NCBI GenBank assembly: GCA_028749115.1
Contig: JAQURD010000003.1
Span: 1 to 64,000, forward strand
DNA: 64,000 nt
Direction of reading: 5' to 3'
From: Acidobacteriota bacterium
Lineage (GTDB): Bacteria; Acidobacteriota; Aminicenantia; Aminicenantales; Saccharicenantaceae
A program made the translations under genes and the position numbers. This document shows positions 47,312-58,690 of the stretch, in pieces. The notes under the pieces were generated by a model, which was not told the origin of the DNA, did not search any database, and saw only the letters and a program-made list of their open reading frames with translations. Position 1 is the stretch's first letter. Every line of letters starts with the position of its first letter.

Positions 47312-48413
47312 TGTCAGCTATCTTCTGAAGCAAACCATAGCGCCTTGAGGCCTCTTCCACCACTCTATTTATAAGCTGTTCATAAGCATAACCGGCTGCC
47401 CGGGCAGCTTTAGGCAAACAGGAGTTATCCTCGGGCTTAGGCAGAATCCCGGGCAGAGGATTTATCTCAATGATATTTGGCTCACCATTCTCATCCAGTC
47501 TGACATCTATCCTGGCCCAGTCTCTTATCCGGAAGAGCCGGCAGGTTTTAACGATAACCTGTTTTATTTTTTGCTCAAGGTCCGAAGATATATCGGCCGG
47601 ACAGCAGAAGATATCAAGAGGTTTATCAGGTGTGTCCCAGACCCATTTAGCTTCATAGGAATAAATCGGCCTGGCTCCGGCCGGGAGCTGACTGTGGTCT
47701 ATTTCAACAATGGGTAAAATTTCGAGCCGGGGATAATTGCCCAGAACTCCTACCGTGAATTCCCGCCCGCTGAGAAATCTTTCAACAATAGCTGGCTGTT
47801 TATATAATTCTTTTACCTCGTAAATTCTTAGCTTTAACTCCTCAAGGCTAAAAACAACAGAATTATTTTTTATGCCCTTGCTCGAGCCCTCATATAATGG
47901 TTTGACAATACATGGATAGCTCAAGTCAATCGGCAGATCATCTTCTTCGTCCACCACCCAGAAAGCCGGCGTCGGAAGGCCATGGTAAGCCATGATTTCT
48001 TTCGCCCTGGCTTTGTCCAGGCAGAGTCCAAGCGTTAGCGGATCAGAGCCGGTATAAGGAATGTTTAAAATTTCACAAATGGTCGGGACATGAGATTCAC
48101 GATTGGGACCGAATAACCTTTCGGCCATATTAAAAACAAGGTCCGGTTTTTCTTCAAGCAGCTTGATATAGGCTGACTCATCAGCTTCAATCGGAATTAC
48201 CTGGTGATACCTTTCGAGCGCTTGCTCGACGGCTTTGATCGTCTCGTCACTGTCGCCTTCAGCAAGCAAGTCAGGTGGAGGTTCTTCGCCCTCATCCATT
48301 TTTTCATCAAAAAGGCAGGAAGCGAGTGCCCGGGCCATGCCCTGTTTCGAACTGAAAAGTAATGCTAATTTCATTTTCATTTGTATATATACAACAATTT
48401 TTGTTGATGTCAA
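47262..48413 (-). CDS. ATP-grasp ligase, D-Ala-D-Ala ligase-related (start may be internal, MKMKLALLF)
   Basis: CIVKPLYEGSSKGIKNNSV, ARIDVRLDENGEPNIIEINPLPGI. Confidence 0.85.
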   Translation of the reverse strand: MTSTKIVVYIQMKMKLALLFSSKQGMARALASCLFDEKMDEGEEPPPDLLAEGDSDETIKAVEQALERYHQVIPIEADESAYIKLLEEKPDLVFNMAERLFGPNRESHVPTICEILNIPYTGSDPLTLGLCLDKARAKEIMAYHGLPTPAFWVVDEEDDLPIDLSYPCIVKPLYEGSSKGIKNNSVVFSLEELKLRIYEVKELYKQPAIVERFLSGREFTVGVLGNYPRLEILPIVEIDHSQLPAGARPIYSYEAKWVWDTPDKPLDIFCCPADISSDLEQKIKQVIVKTCRLFRIRDWARIDVRLDENGEPNIIEINPLPGILPKPEDNSCLPKAARAAGYAYEQLINRVVEEASRRYGLLQKIADNETRRFSRSAGGNHGG

Positions 48414-48455
48414 TAGTTTTTTTCATATTTGTATACTTTTTTTTGTATTTTTATT

Positions 48456-48480
48456 TGAAAAAGACACTATTAGTGGTGTC
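48456..48480 (-). terminator. Weak intrinsic terminator overlapping the stop codon of ntpD
   Basis: Minus strand GACACcactaataGTGTC-TTTTT; TAA stop lies inside the hairpin. Confidence 0.5.
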
Positions 48481-49081
48481 TAACGATTTCTTTGACTCTC
48501 ATCAGCTGAATTTGATAGGAACGCTCTATTTCTTCCAGCCTTGAAGAAATAGCATGAATGGTTTCTTTCAGGTTCGGAATTAAAATATATTCAAGCGCAT
48601 TGACTCTTCTTCTGGTTACTTCTATTTCTGCCGTTAGCAGCTCAAGCTTTTTCCAGAGACTGGCATATTCTAAAAGCTTTGGCCAGAGCTGTTTAAAATG
48701 CTTCAGTGCAACTTCCAGTTCACCTTCTGTCCGGATAAAATCATAGTCACCAGGTTGGAGCTGGCCGGTTTCAAATTCGGGCACAGCCAGATTGAGCAGC
48801 CTTCCGGTTTTAACCTTAAGCTGAAGTATTCCATCTTCAATGATTAGTGGCAGTTCAGATTGAGCTTGATTAACCCGCACCATAGCCAGCGACCTGGTAA
48901 TAACTCTAAATTCTTGATCAACTTCTTCTTTAATCCGGTTGAACTGCCTGGCCGCTTCCAGAAAATTCCGCATCAGCTCTTCGAGCTTGTCTTTAAGAAG
49001 TTTATGTCCCCTTTCGGCCAGAGTCAGACGGCGTCTGAGCCTCATCAACTCCATCCGGTTAGGATTAACTTTAAGCTTCAT
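48470..49081 (-). CDS. ntpD: V-type ATPase subunit D
   Basis: NPNRMELMRLRRRLTLAERGHKLLKDKLEELM; RRVNALEYILIPNL. Confidence 0.92.
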   Translation of the reverse strand: MKLKVNPNRMELMRLRRRLTLAERGHKLLKDKLEELMRNFLEAARQFNRIKEEVDQEFRVITRSLAMVRVNQAQSELPLIIEDGILQLKVKTGRLLNLAVPEFETGQLQPGDYDFIRTEGELEVALKHFKQLWPKLLEYASLWKKLELLTAEIEVTRRRVNALEYILIPNLKETIHAISSRLEEIERSYQIQLMRVKEIVRHH

Positions 49082-49107
49082 CTAAAGCTCCAGTTTCACC
49101 ACTAGTG

Positions 49108-50478
49108 TCAGCTCCGGTAATATTTTTCCAGATATTCAGGCCTGATTCTTTTCAACTCTTTTTCGGGCAGTATCCGCAAGAGCTTCCATCCAATATCAAT
49201 GGTCTCAGTAATTCCTCTGGCTTCCAGTTCTCCCTGCCGGACAAATTCGTTCTCAAAACGGTCTGCAAATTTTAAATAGAGCTGATCGAGATCACTTAGA
49301 GCAGCCTCACCAAGAATCAGGGCCAGCTCTCGAGCTTCTTTCCCCCGGGCATAACAAGCAAATAACTGGTTGAGAACATCAGCATGATCTTCCCTTGTTT
49401 TGTCAGCACCGATACCTTTATCTTTAAGCCTGGATAATGAAGGCAGAACATCAATAGGAGGATAGATTCCACTACGGTGAAGTTCACGGCTGAGGATAAT
49501 CTGACCTTCTGTGATATAACCGGTGAGGTCAGGAATCGGGTGAGTTTTATCATCATCGGGCATGGTTAAAATCGGGATCATGGTAATTGAGCCTTTTTTC
49601 TCTTTAATCCGGCCTGCCCGTTCATACATAGTGGCCAGGTCAGTATAAAGATAACCTGGATAACCGCGGCGGCCCGGAATTTCTTTCCGGGCGGCTGAGA
49701 TTTGCCGCAGGGCTTCAGCATAAAAAGTCATATCAACCAGAATAACCAGAACATGCATATCAAGATCAAAAGCTAAATATTCAGCGCAGGTCAGGGCCAG
49801 GCGCGGGGTGGCGATTCTTTCAATAGCCGGTTCATTGGCCAGATTGAGAAAGAGGACAGCCCTTTCTAAAGCTCCTGTGCGGCGGAAATCTTCAATAAAG
49901 AAGTTAGCCTCTTCAAAGGTGATACCCATAGCGGCAAAGACCACGGCAAATTTTTCTTCCCGGCCAAGGACCTTAGCCTGCCGGGCGATCTGAGCAGCAA
50001 TCTGGGGATGAGGCAAGCCGCTGCCGGAAAAGATGGGCAGCTTCTGACCGCGAACTAAGGGATTCATTCCGTCAATAGCTGAAATACCGGTCTGAATAAA
50101 CTCCGAAGGATAATCGCGCGCTTCGGGGTTGATTGGACTTCCATTAATATCAAGCATCTTTCTGGCGATGATCCGCGGGCCGCCATCACGCGGTTCGCCA
50201 GAACCATCAAAGACCCGTCCGATGATTTCTTCAGAAACAGGCAGCTGCTGCGACCGGCCTAGAAATCTCACCCGGGATCGGTTGACATCCAGCCCAACTG
50301 TTCCTTCAAAAACCTGAACAACAGCCTGATTGGTCGAAATATCGAGGACTGTCCCCCGCCGCCGGTGGCCGGAAGCATCCTCAATTTCTACCAGTTCGTT
50401 GTATTTAACGGCCGAGATTTTTTCAACAATAATCAGCGGGCCAACAATATTGGAAACTGTTAAATATTCTTTCGCCAT
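49108..50478 (-). CDS. ntpB: V-type ATPase subunit B
   Basis: [31 protein letters not shown]. Confidence 0.95.
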   Translation of the reverse strand: MAKEYLTVSNIVGPLIIVEKISAVKYNELVEIEDASGHRRRGTVLDISTNQAVVQVFEGTVGLDVNRSRVRFLGRSQQLPVSEEIIGRVFDGSGEPRDGGPRIIARKMLDINGSPINPEARDYPSEFIQTGISAIDGMNPLVRGQKLPIFSGSGLPHPQIAAQIARQAKVLGREEKFAVVFAAMGITFEEANFFIEDFRRTGALERAVLFLNLANEPAIERIATPRLALTCAEYLAFDLDMHVLVILVDMTFYAEALRQISAARKEIPGRRGYPGYLYTDLATMYERAGRIKEKKGSITMIPILTMPDDDKTHPIPDLTGYITEGQIILSRELHRSGIYPPIDVLPSLSRLKDKGIGADKTREDHADVLNQLFACYARGKEARELALILGEAALSDLDQLYLKFADRFENEFVRQGELEARGITETIDIGWKLLRILPEKELKRIRPEYLEKYYRS

Positions 50479-50483
50479 GATTT

Positions 50484-52241
50484 CTAACCTCGACTGGAAA
50501 GTTCTTTGAATGAATTGTCAACCTGCTTTTCTACCGCCAGCAGGGCCTGCTCATCCTGAGGTAAATATTTCATTCTGGCCAGTTGCTCGCGGACATCAAG
50601 AGAAACGATATCTTTAAAATCCAGACCTTCATCCAGTGCCTGGCTGGCTTTATTATGAAAATAAAGCAGGTTGCGAAGCATCAAATATTGCTGGCGCAAA
50701 GGAGTATAAGTATCCTGCGGATGGTAAGCATTCTGGTGGAGAAAATCTTCCCGGATAGAGCGGGCCGTTTCAAGAACCAATCTGTCTTTAAAAGACAGAG
50801 ATTCCACTCCAATTAAGCGGGCAATCTCCTGAAGCTCTGACTCCATTTCCAGGATTTTCATAGCTTCCTGGCTGAGATCGATAAAATCTTCAGCCACTTT
50901 CTCGGCCATATATTTTTTAAGCGTATCTCTGTACAGCGAATAGCTCTGCAGCCAGTTGATGGCCGGAAAATGTCGCATATTGGCCAGCTGATCATCCAGA
51001 GCCCAGAAAACCTTAACCACCTTGAGTGTAGCCTGAACGACCGGATCAGACAGGTCACCACCGGGCGGGCTGACCGCGCCAATAACGCTCAGTGCTCCTT
51101 CCCGGTGGTCTGAACCGAGGCAAACAACCTTGCCGGCCCGTTCATAGAACTCGGCCAGACGGCTGGCTAAATAGGCCGGATAACCTTCGTCACCTGGCAT
51201 TTCCTCCATTCGGCCACCGATTTCGCGCAGAGCTTCAGCCCAGCGAGAGGAAGAGTCAGCCATCAGTGCCACTGAATAACCCATATCCCGGAAATACTCG
51301 GCAATGGTAATACCGGTATAGATCGAAGCTTCACGGGCAGCTACCGGCATATTGGAAGTATTAGCAATAATGATTGTCCTCTCCAGTAATGGCCGGCCGG
51401 TGGATGGATCTTTTAGCTCTGGAAAGCTTAACAACAGGTCGGCTACCTCATTGCCTCGCTCACCGCAAGCTACATAAACAATAATCTGGGCATCTGACCA
51501 TTTGGCCAACTGATGCTGAACAACTGTCTTCCCGCTGCCAAAAGGGCCGGGAACACAGGCTGTGCCCCCTTTGGCTAAGGGAAAAAGTGTATCCAGAATA
51601 CGCTGACCGGTAATTAGCGGTTCGACCGGCATCATTCTTTCTTTAACCGGCCTTTGTTTTCTAACCGGCCAGACCTGAAACAGCTTGATTTCAACTTCGG
51701 AACCGGTCTGAGTTTTTATCAGGCAGATCGTCTCATTCACAGTAAATTCCCCACTTTTAATGTCAGTTATTTCACCGTTGGCGCCATCAGGGACAAGAAT
51801 GCGGTGCTGGATAAGCGGGGTTTCCTGGACATGGCCAATGATATCACCGCTAACCACTCTGTCTCCTTTCTTCTTCTGGGGCATGAAATTCCATTTTTTA
51901 TCACGTCTTAAAGCTGGCATTTCAATGCCGCGCCAGACAAAATCACCGTGCTCGCGGCGAATGACATCAAGCGGCCGCTGGATACCGTCATAAATAGAGC
52001 CAAGAAGACCTGGCCCAAGCTCAACCGATAAGGGGCGTTCGGTTAAAGTCACCGGCTCGCCAGGACCGACTCCAGTTGTATCCTCATAAACCTGGATGTA
52101 AGCCAGGTCATTATTCAGTTCAATTATTTCACCGATGAGCCCCTGCTGGCCGACTTTGACCATGTCATACATTTTGGCCCCTAAACAGTCTGAAGCTACG
52201 ACCAGCGGGCCAGCTACTCTGATTATCTTTCCCTGTTTCAT
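50484..52241 (-). CDS. ntpA: V-type ATPase catalytic subunit A
   Basis: [35 protein letters not shown]. Confidence 0.96.
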   Translation of the reverse strand: MKQGKIIRVAGPLVVASDCLGAKMYDMVKVGQQGLIGEIIELNNDLAYIQVYEDTTGVGPGEPVTLTERPLSVELGPGLLGSIYDGIQRPLDVIRREHGDFVWRGIEMPALRRDKKWNFMPQKKKGDRVVSGDIIGHVQETPLIQHRILVPDGANGEITDIKSGEFTVNETICLIKTQTGSEVEIKLFQVWPVRKQRPVKERMMPVEPLITGQRILDTLFPLAKGGTACVPGPFGSGKTVVQHQLAKWSDAQIIVYVACGERGNEVADLLLSFPELKDPSTGRPLLERTIIIANTSNMPVAAREASIYTGITIAEYFRDMGYSVALMADSSSRWAEALREIGGRMEEMPGDEGYPAYLASRLAEFYERAGKVVCLGSDHREGALSVIGAVSPPGGDLSDPVVQATLKVVKVFWALDDQLANMRHFPAINWLQSYSLYRDTLKKYMAEKVAEDFIDLSQEAMKILEMESELQEIARLIGVESLSFKDRLVLETARSIREDFLHQNAYHPQDTYTPLRQQYLMLRNLLYFHNKASQALDEGLDFKDIVSLDVREQLARMKYLPQDEQALLAVEKQVDNSFKELSSRG

Positions 52242-52242
52242 T

Positions 52243-52575
52243 TTAAGTCCTTTCTCTAAAAAGTGCGTCTGAACCGGTGGCCCGAATCGAAAGTTCCATG
52301 ATAGCCCTGGCCACCGCTTCGGTAGCTCCTCGATAATCAGAAAAACCGAGGCACACGGGCAGAAATTTATGGCTGAGAGCGGAAATTTCCGCCTTTAATG
52401 GTTCAAGCCATTTTTCCTGGATGAGGCAGAGGCTGTACTTTTCCTGAACAATTTGCTCCAGCCTTGCCCTGGCTTCATCCAGGTTGGCCGGTGAATAGAC
52501 TGCCAGGCCAAAAAGACGGAAGAGCTGGCAGAACTCAGCCTCTCCGATCATAGCAATTCTCGCCGGTTCAGACAT
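52243..52575 (-). CDS. ntpF: V-type ATPase subunit F
   Basis: Small protein between A and C subunits; ARIAMIGEAEFCQLFRLFGLAVY. Confidence 0.8.
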   Translation of the reverse strand: MSEPARIAMIGEAEFCQLFRLFGLAVYSPANLDEARARLEQIVQEKYSLCLIQEKWLEPLKAEISALSHKFLPVCLGFSDYRGATEAVARAIMELSIRATGSDALFRERT

Positions 52576-53356
52576 AGGTCTGGCTTATCCTTTCTTTAAG
52601 TAGAAAAGCTGGAATATTTAACATCTGGCCCAGGATTACCAGTCGGGTAAGCTTGAGCTCCTGCCGTCGGGCCAGACCGTAGGCAAAAAGCGGCTCGGGT
52701 CCGAAAGTGACTTTTTTAGCCGACTGGAGATAATCCATGACGAGATTTTCTGCCTCTCGCTCAAAAGCAATAAAACTATCCTGAGCCTGCAAAAAGTTCA
52801 GTCCTTCCCGCCAGAGCCGTTCATAGGAGGTGGCCTTTAAAAGCTGGGCAAAATCCTCCAGATTAGAGCTATAATTGTCGAGAAACATCTTTTTCTCCAG
52901 CTGTCCGCCAGAGACAAATTTTTCCTCAAATTGACTTACCGGACGGCCAGCATAACGGCAGCGCAGATAAATTTTAAGATTGGCCAGGTCAATTTTCAGC
53001 CGGAAAAAATCAAGAAAAAATGGCTCAGCAAGAAGAGAAAGAGAGCCGGCCACCCTGGCCACCTCATCGGCCAGCCGGTAAAAATCATAAAGTTTTTTGT
53101 CCAGAAAAAGCTCCCCCAGGGTGTCATCCAGAACAGAACGTTCTGCCTCCAGGAAAGCTTCCAGTTCAGCTGGCGTTCTTGCTTCGCGCAAACGGTCGGT
53201 TGTTTTCCCGGCTTCTGAAATTAATTCGGCTGCCCGTTTAAAATCAGGGGCTTCAGCTGCTTCCCTGAAAATACGGGCAGGAATTAAATAGTTTTCCAGG
53301 GCTTTAATTCGCCCGACGGCGAAAGCATAATCTAAAGGAGAGAACTTAGCTGCCAT
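52568..53356 (-). CDS. ntpC: V-type ATPase subunit C (V0D/AC39-like)
   Basis: DYAFAVGRIKALENYLI; position in operon. Confidence 0.82.
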   Translation of the reverse strand: MAAKFSPLDYAFAVGRIKALENYLIPARIFREAAEAPDFKRAAELISEAGKTTDRLREARTPAELEAFLEAERSVLDDTLGELFLDKKLYDFYRLADEVARVAGSLSLLAEPFFLDFFRLKIDLANLKIYLRCRYAGRPVSQFEEKFVSGGQLEKKMFLDNYSSNLEDFAQLLKATSYERLWREGLNFLQAQDSFIAFEREAENLVMDYLQSAKKVTFGPEPLFAYGLARRQELKLTRLVILGQMLNIPAFLLKERISQTYV

Positions 53357-53357
53357 T

Positions 53358-53774
53358 TTAGATCTTAAGCCAGGCTAAAATCTCATTCTCGATTTCAGGT
53401 CCTAACTCAGCTAAAAGCCGGTCAGCCTCGAGCGTTTCTTCTACTATCCCTTCTCTGGAGACAATTTCTTTTTTCAGCCTCACCTTTTTTAACTCTTCAT
53501 TCTTTAAAGCTTCAGTCAGTACCCGGGAAATCAACTCCCTTTTGGTTTTAAGGAGTTCCATTCTTCTCTGCAATTGAGCCTGGGTCAGAATCCGGCTGGC
53601 CTCCAGGCTGGCTTCCGTTTCAGCTTGTTTGATAATTGACTCAGCCTGAGCCCGGGCTCTGTCCTCAGCTTCTTTCTTCAGGCTATCGGCTTTTTTTCTG
53701 GCTTCGCCGAGAATAGCCTCAACTTCCTGGCTGGCTTCCTGCTCAATTTTGTCTAGTATCTTCTGAAGACTCAT
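53358..53774 (-). CDS. ntpE: V-type ATPase subunit E
   Basis: Coiled-coil KILDKIEQEASQEVEAILGEARKKADSLKKEAE; position in operon. Confidence 0.82.
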   Translation of the reverse strand: MSLQKILDKIEQEASQEVEAILGEARKKADSLKKEAEDRARAQAESIIKQAETEASLEASRILTQAQLQRRMELLKTKRELISRVLTEALKNEELKKVRLKKEIVSREGIVEETLEADRLLAELGPEIENEILAWLKI

Positions 53775-53789
53775 TTTTACCCTGGCTGA

Positions 53790-54281
<492 letters not shown>

Positions 54282-54296
54282 TCAGCAATTATTTTA

Positions 54297-56216
54297 TCAT
54301 TTGATAAATTCAATATATTTATTTTCTAATTTAACCGGCTGAAAAGGTTTCCCGCCGGCTTCATAAAATCTGCCAAAAAATTCCACAAACTGCAGCCTCA
54401 TCGAATGGACAAAAGCACCAAGAAGACCAATAGCCAGATTAAAAAGATGGCCTCCGGCAAAAATTAGAATAGCAACCAGCCAGCCAATGAAAGGGAAACC
54501 CCAGGCGATCTGAGCCAGCGAGTTAACCACCATGGCAATTACCCCGGTTGCCAGGCCCAGAGCCAGCAATCTGGAATAGGACAATGTATCAGAAAAATAG
54601 TTGGTTATACCATAAAGAGCATAAAGACCATTAAAAAAACGGGCAAAGATGTTTCGCGAAGGCGAACTGAAAAAGACAATACCGGCTGCCCCCACCAGAG
54701 TCAGGATGCCCAGGAGCGGTGGTTGCTTAAGAAGGAAATAAAACAGGAGAGAAGGAAGAAGCAGCAGCCAGCCGCCTTTGACGGCAATAGCAGTTACTTT
54801 GTTTCCCCTTCTGAACTCTTTCACCAGGCTGAGAAAGGTGGAGAGCATAACCTGAATAAAGCCAAGAGCCAGAGATAGAATTAAATAAGGAATCGGATTC
54901 TTAATCGGGTCAATAAGAACCAGAGGCTTGATCGGAAAGCCGAACCAGCCGCCAAAAAGTGTTCCAAAAATCATATTGGAAAGGCCTAAATAAAAAAGAA
55001 GGGTCATAAAGAGCCTGGTTCCGCCTTTGGGTTGAGCTTTTTTCAGATAGAACAAACTGAGCAAAGCCATAACCAGGCCATAACCACCCTCGCTGAGGCA
55101 CAGGCCAACAAAAACAAAGAAGAATGGGGCCAAGTAAATGGTCGGGTCTATACCTCCCGGACGCGGTAAACCATATAAGGTGGTAACTACTTCAAAAGGT
55201 TTAATTACTTCAGGGTTGTCCAGAATAACCGGAATATCGTCTCGCTCTTCCGGTTTTGGTTCCCTTAGATTCAAATAAATATCCTGTGAAAACCGGCTGA
55301 TCCTTTCTGCCAGATAATCAGCTTTGCTGGCCGGTACCCAGCCTGCTAACCAGGCAGTTTTTTCAGTCAGGCCAGCCAGACTGGCCGCCGCCAATTTTTG
55401 TTTCTCATTGAGCAGCACATCATAAACAGCCATCAGAGGCGAGCGGTGAACAGCAAAAGAGGTCATCTGCTTTTCCAGCTCGTTGATTTCTTCCCTGGCC
55501 CTGGACTTCTGCTGTTCCAGCTGGGCCAGCAGGTCAGAGACTTTTTCATCTCCCTTTAACCTCGAGAAGTAAGATTCAAGGGAAATATAAGTGAATTTAA
55601 AGCCAGAAAAAATAGCTTCGACCTCTTCTTTCAGACTCTGATGATAAATAACAAGAATGTAAGCCAGATTTTTCTCGGCTGAGATGACTGAGACAGCGGC
55701 CGGCTGCTCGGTGAGTTGCTCCTTTATATTTTCTAAATCCTCCCTTTTAACTTCAGCCATTTTTAGCTGGCAGCGGTCAAAACCGGTCAGGTGGCGAAGA
55801 GGGGCGTCCAGAGCCAGCAGGGGCTTCAAAAATTCTTCTTCTTTTTCAATCTGCTTTATGTTCTGCCAGAGCTGAGCCCGCTTCGCTTCCAGTGCCTCAT
55901 AATCTTCCACCACTTTCTGGTAACCATAATCAAGGAGAACTTTTCTCAAACTGGCCGAATATTTTGGCTTAGGCGTTAAGAGTTTCTCCAGGCCCTTTTT
56001 GGGCTCTGTTTCGGGCAGGTTTTGAATCACATGGTTGATTCTTCCCAGCCAGCGTTCATATTCTGTCAGCTCGAGCGGTGAGCTGGCCAGTTCCAGTTCT
56101 TCATAAGGAAGCGGGTCAAGCTGAGCTATTCCCAGCTCCTGGAGATAAGAGACAAAGCCTTCCAGCTCAGTTCTGGGCAGAAGGACTTCCATTCTCTTAA
56201 CTGGGGCTATAGCCAT
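54297..56216 (-). CDS. ntpI: V-type ATPase membrane subunit I
   Basis: C-terminal TM domain with LSYSRLLALGLATGVIAMVVN and GAFVHSMRLQFVEFFGRFYEAGGKPF. Confidence 0.95.
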   Translation of the reverse strand: MAIAPVKRMEVLLPRTELEGFVSYLQELGIAQLDPLPYEELELASSPLELTEYERWLGRINHVIQNLPETEPKKGLEKLLTPKPKYSASLRKVLLDYGYQKVVEDYEALEAKRAQLWQNIKQIEKEEEFLKPLLALDAPLRHLTGFDRCQLKMAEVKREDLENIKEQLTEQPAAVSVISAEKNLAYILVIYHQSLKEEVEAIFSGFKFTYISLESYFSRLKGDEKVSDLLAQLEQQKSRAREEINELEKQMTSFAVHRSPLMAVYDVLLNEKQKLAAASLAGLTEKTAWLAGWVPASKADYLAERISRFSQDIYLNLREPKPEERDDIPVILDNPEVIKPFEVVTTLYGLPRPGGIDPTIYLAPFFFVFVGLCLSEGGYGLVMALLSLFYLKKAQPKGGTRLFMTLLFYLGLSNMIFGTLFGGWFGFPIKPLVLIDPIKNPIPYLILSLALGFIQVMLSTFLSLVKEFRRGNKVTAIAVKGGWLLLLPSLLFYFLLKQPPLLGILTLVGAAGIVFFSSPSRNIFARFFNGLYALYGITNYFSDTLSYSRLLALGLATGVIAMVVNSLAQIAWGFPFIGWLVAILIFAGGHLFNLAIGLLGAFVHSMRLQFVEFFGRFYEAGGKPFQPVKLENKYIEFIK

Positions 56217-56218
56217 CT

Positions 56219-56596
56219 TTAGAACTGCCTTTCTCTTATAATCTGCAGGAGCCGCTCGGTGGTTTTTTCTACCGCCTGATTAAAATTGCCCGAAGCGATC
56301 TCCAGTAGCTGCTTTTTCTCTTCTTCCGTCTTTTCTTTTATCGCCCTGGCCTCTTTTTCAGCTTGCTGACGCGCTTCGGTTTTAATCCGGGCCGACTGGT
56401 TTCTGGCTTCAACCAGAATTTTTTCTGTGAGCTTCGAGGCTTCCTCCGTCGCCTCTCTGATTATCTCGGAGGAAGTTTTCTGCCGGGCTTCCTCAATTTT
56501 CAGGCGGGCCCGGGCCTCAGCCTCCTTCACCTTGAGAAGAATCTCAGAGGTCTGGGTTCCTTCTGATTGGCTTCCATTGGGCTTCTTATCTTCCAT
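56219..56596 (-). CDS. V-type ATPase peripheral-stalk subunit (G/H-like coiled coil)
   Basis: Charged coiled coil upstream of ntpI. Confidence 0.65.
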   Translation of the reverse strand: MEDKKPNGSQSEGTQTSEILLKVKEAEARARLKIEEARQKTSSEIIREATEEASKLTEKILVEARNQSARIKTEARQQAEKEARAIKEKTEEEKKQLLEIASGNFNQAVEKTTERLLQIIRERQF

Positions 56597-56695
56597 CTTT
56601 TATCCTGAATAAATAAATTTCTGTGTCTTTTTTCTTAGAATCACAGAGAAAAAATCTCCGTTTCTGGCTGCCCGGGGAACCCGGCTGAGTTTAAC

Positions 56696-57475
56696 TCAAG
56701 CCATGAAATCCTGATAAAGGTAAAATACCTTTTCAGGCAATTTTTTCTTATTCCATGAAGATTCAAGCCTGGATAGCCTGCTTCTGGTTTCAATCGGGCC
56801 AAAATTAAAGATCAAATGGGCACCGCCCTCACTAAGACTATTAATATAATCAAAAGAAGCCGGCATATCAAGATGAATAATCAGATGACTTTTTGTCTTT
56901 TTCATCTTCTTAAGAAGCTCAAGGATAACTGGCTGGCTATTTTCATCAAAAAACCGGTTGGATAGATGCAGCCAGCAGTTTTTTTTAGGCCATTCAGCCA
57001 GACTCTCCTCAGGCTGTCCGTGATGATAATAGACAAGGGTAGTGCCGCCGGCCAGGGTTTCCTCCGCCAGTCCTGCCAGCTGGCTGGTTTCCCAGCTTTT
57101 CTGGCGCGACGAAACAAAAACCGCTTCCAGTTCCGAGGCCAGTTTCGAATCAAAAACCTCAGCCTGAGAGCCATCTTCCAGAAAAAAATATAACGGGCAA
57201 TTTTTTTTCTTTAAAGTTTCAGCCATGGCGGTTAATTGCTGAAAATCAGGCCGGGCCAGGTCTCCACTGTAGAAAGAAAAATGGAAGCGAGAAAGAATGG
57301 TCAATTCATTCAGACCGAAAAGGCCAGTATCGAGGATGATTGGTTTTAGCTTTTTTCTGGAAGCCAGCTCCAGCACTCCCTGCAGTTCATTAAACTCATG
57401 AACATCATCACGGATAATCAGTCGCTGGCTTTTATTGAGCGATTCAACTTGTTCTTCGAGTTTTACCCAATCCAT
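56696..57475 (-). CDS. Hypothetical protein upstream of the V-ATPase operon
   Basis: 259-aa ORF with coding-like composition, same strand as the V-ATPase genes; no family recognised. Confidence 0.6.
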   Translation of the reverse strand: MDWVKLEEQVESLNKSQRLIIRDDVHEFNELQGVLELASRKKLKPIILDTGLFGLNELTILSRFHFSFYSGDLARPDFQQLTAMAETLKKKNCPLYFFLEDGSQAEVFDSKLASELEAVFVSSRQKSWETSQLAGLAEETLAGGTTLVYYHHGQPEESLAEWPKKNCWLHLSNRFFDENSQPVILELLKKMKKTKSHLIIHLDMPASFDYINSLSEGGAHLIFNFGPIETRSRLSRLESSWNKKKLPEKVFYLYQDFMA

Positions 57476-57629
57476 AATTAGATAAAATTAACATCTAAAG
57501 CGGGAGGTGTCAACCGTAGAAACTAACACCTGGCAGCCTTTAATTTGAGACCTGAAGCCAGGTGAGGTATGATAGAGGCAAAAGCGTTTGAAAAAGTCAT
57601 CAAGAATACGACAGCTAAAAGAGAAGAGA

Positions 57630-58349
57630 ATGACCCAATCGAGTAAGAAAAAAGCAACAGCTTGCGTGGTGCTGTTCTCAGGCGGAATTGACTCCACGAC
57701 AGCCCTCTACTGGGCCTTAAAGCAGTATCAAAAGGTCCAGCCGGTCATTTTTGATTATGGGCAGAGGCACCGGGTGGAAATAAAAATGGCTAAGAAGACC
57801 TGCCAGCGGCTCGGGCTTGAGCCCAAAATAATAAAAACAGATCTGAGGCAGATCGGCGGCTCAGCCTTGACGGATGAAAAGATAAGAGTGCCAGGGTTTA
57901 AGAAAATAGAAGAAATAAAAGAAGGTCTGCCGGTTACTTATGTTCCTTTTCGCAATGGAATTTTCATCTCGCTGGCTGCCGCCCTGGCTGAAACGCTCGG
58001 TATCGGTCATCTTGTATGTGGCTTCAATGTGATTGACTCGCCGAACTATCCCGACACGACCAGCAGTTTTGTCAGGGCCATGGAGAAGGCCACAAATGAA
58101 GGAACCGGAGCAAGATTGAAGGAGAAGAAATTAAGGATCATCACTCCTTTTCTTAAAATGAAGAAATCAGACATTATCAGGCTCGGTCTGAGTCTCGGGA
58201 CCGACTATTCTTATTCAGTCAGCTGTTACTCTGGTCAGGAAATACCCTGCGGACAGTGTTCCAGTTGCCTGCTTCGGGCCCGGGCCTGGCAAGAGGCCGG
58301 CCAGGAAGACCATCTTCTGCTACGCCTTAAAAAGGAGGGGAAAATATGA
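57630..58349 (+). CDS. queC: 7-cyano-7-deazaguanine synthase QueC
   Basis: VVLFSGGIDSTTALYWAL; C-terminal CGQCSSCLLRARAW; internal start with RBS preferred over 57588. Confidence 0.94.
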   Translation: MTQSSKKKATACVVLFSGGIDSTTALYWALKQYQKVQPVIFDYGQRHRVEIKMAKKTCQRLGLEPKIIKTDLRQIGGSALTDEKIRVPGFKKIEEIKEGLPVTYVPFRNGIFISLAAALAETLGIGHLVCGFNVIDSPNYPDTTSSFVRAMEKATNEGTGARLKEKKLRIITPFLKMKKSDIIRLGLSLGTDYSYSVSCYSGQEIPCGQCSSCLLRARAWQEAGQEDHLLLRLKKEGKI

Positions 58350-58690
58350 GCTGGAAACTCAAGGTCAAAGATAAATTTTCAGCCGCCCATTACCTTCGGG
58401 AATACCAGGGGAAATGCGAAAAGCTTCACGGACATACTTTTCAGGTTGAGGTGGAAATCGCCGTGGCCGAGCTGGATAAAACCGGCCTGGGCATTGATTT
58501 TGTTGAGATCAAGAAAAAGCTGGCTGAGATTCTGCCCGATCACAAACTCCTTAATGAAGTTTATGACTTCAATCCGTCGGCTGAAAATCTGGCCCGTCAG
58601 TTTTACCGTGAGCTTCGAGCCTTTTATCCGGTTTCAGCTGTGACCGTCTGGGAGTCTGAGGATGCAGCCGCCACTTACACTGAAGATTAG
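58346..58690 (+). CDS. queD: 6-carboxytetrahydropterin synthase QueD
   Basis: FSAAHYLREYQGKCEKLHGHTFQVEVEI. Confidence 0.93.
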   Translation: MSWKLKVKDKFSAAHYLREYQGKCEKLHGHTFQVEVEIAVAELDKTGLGIDFVEIKKKLAEILPDHKLLNEVYDFNPSAENLARQFYRELRAFYPVSAVTVWESEDAAATYTED

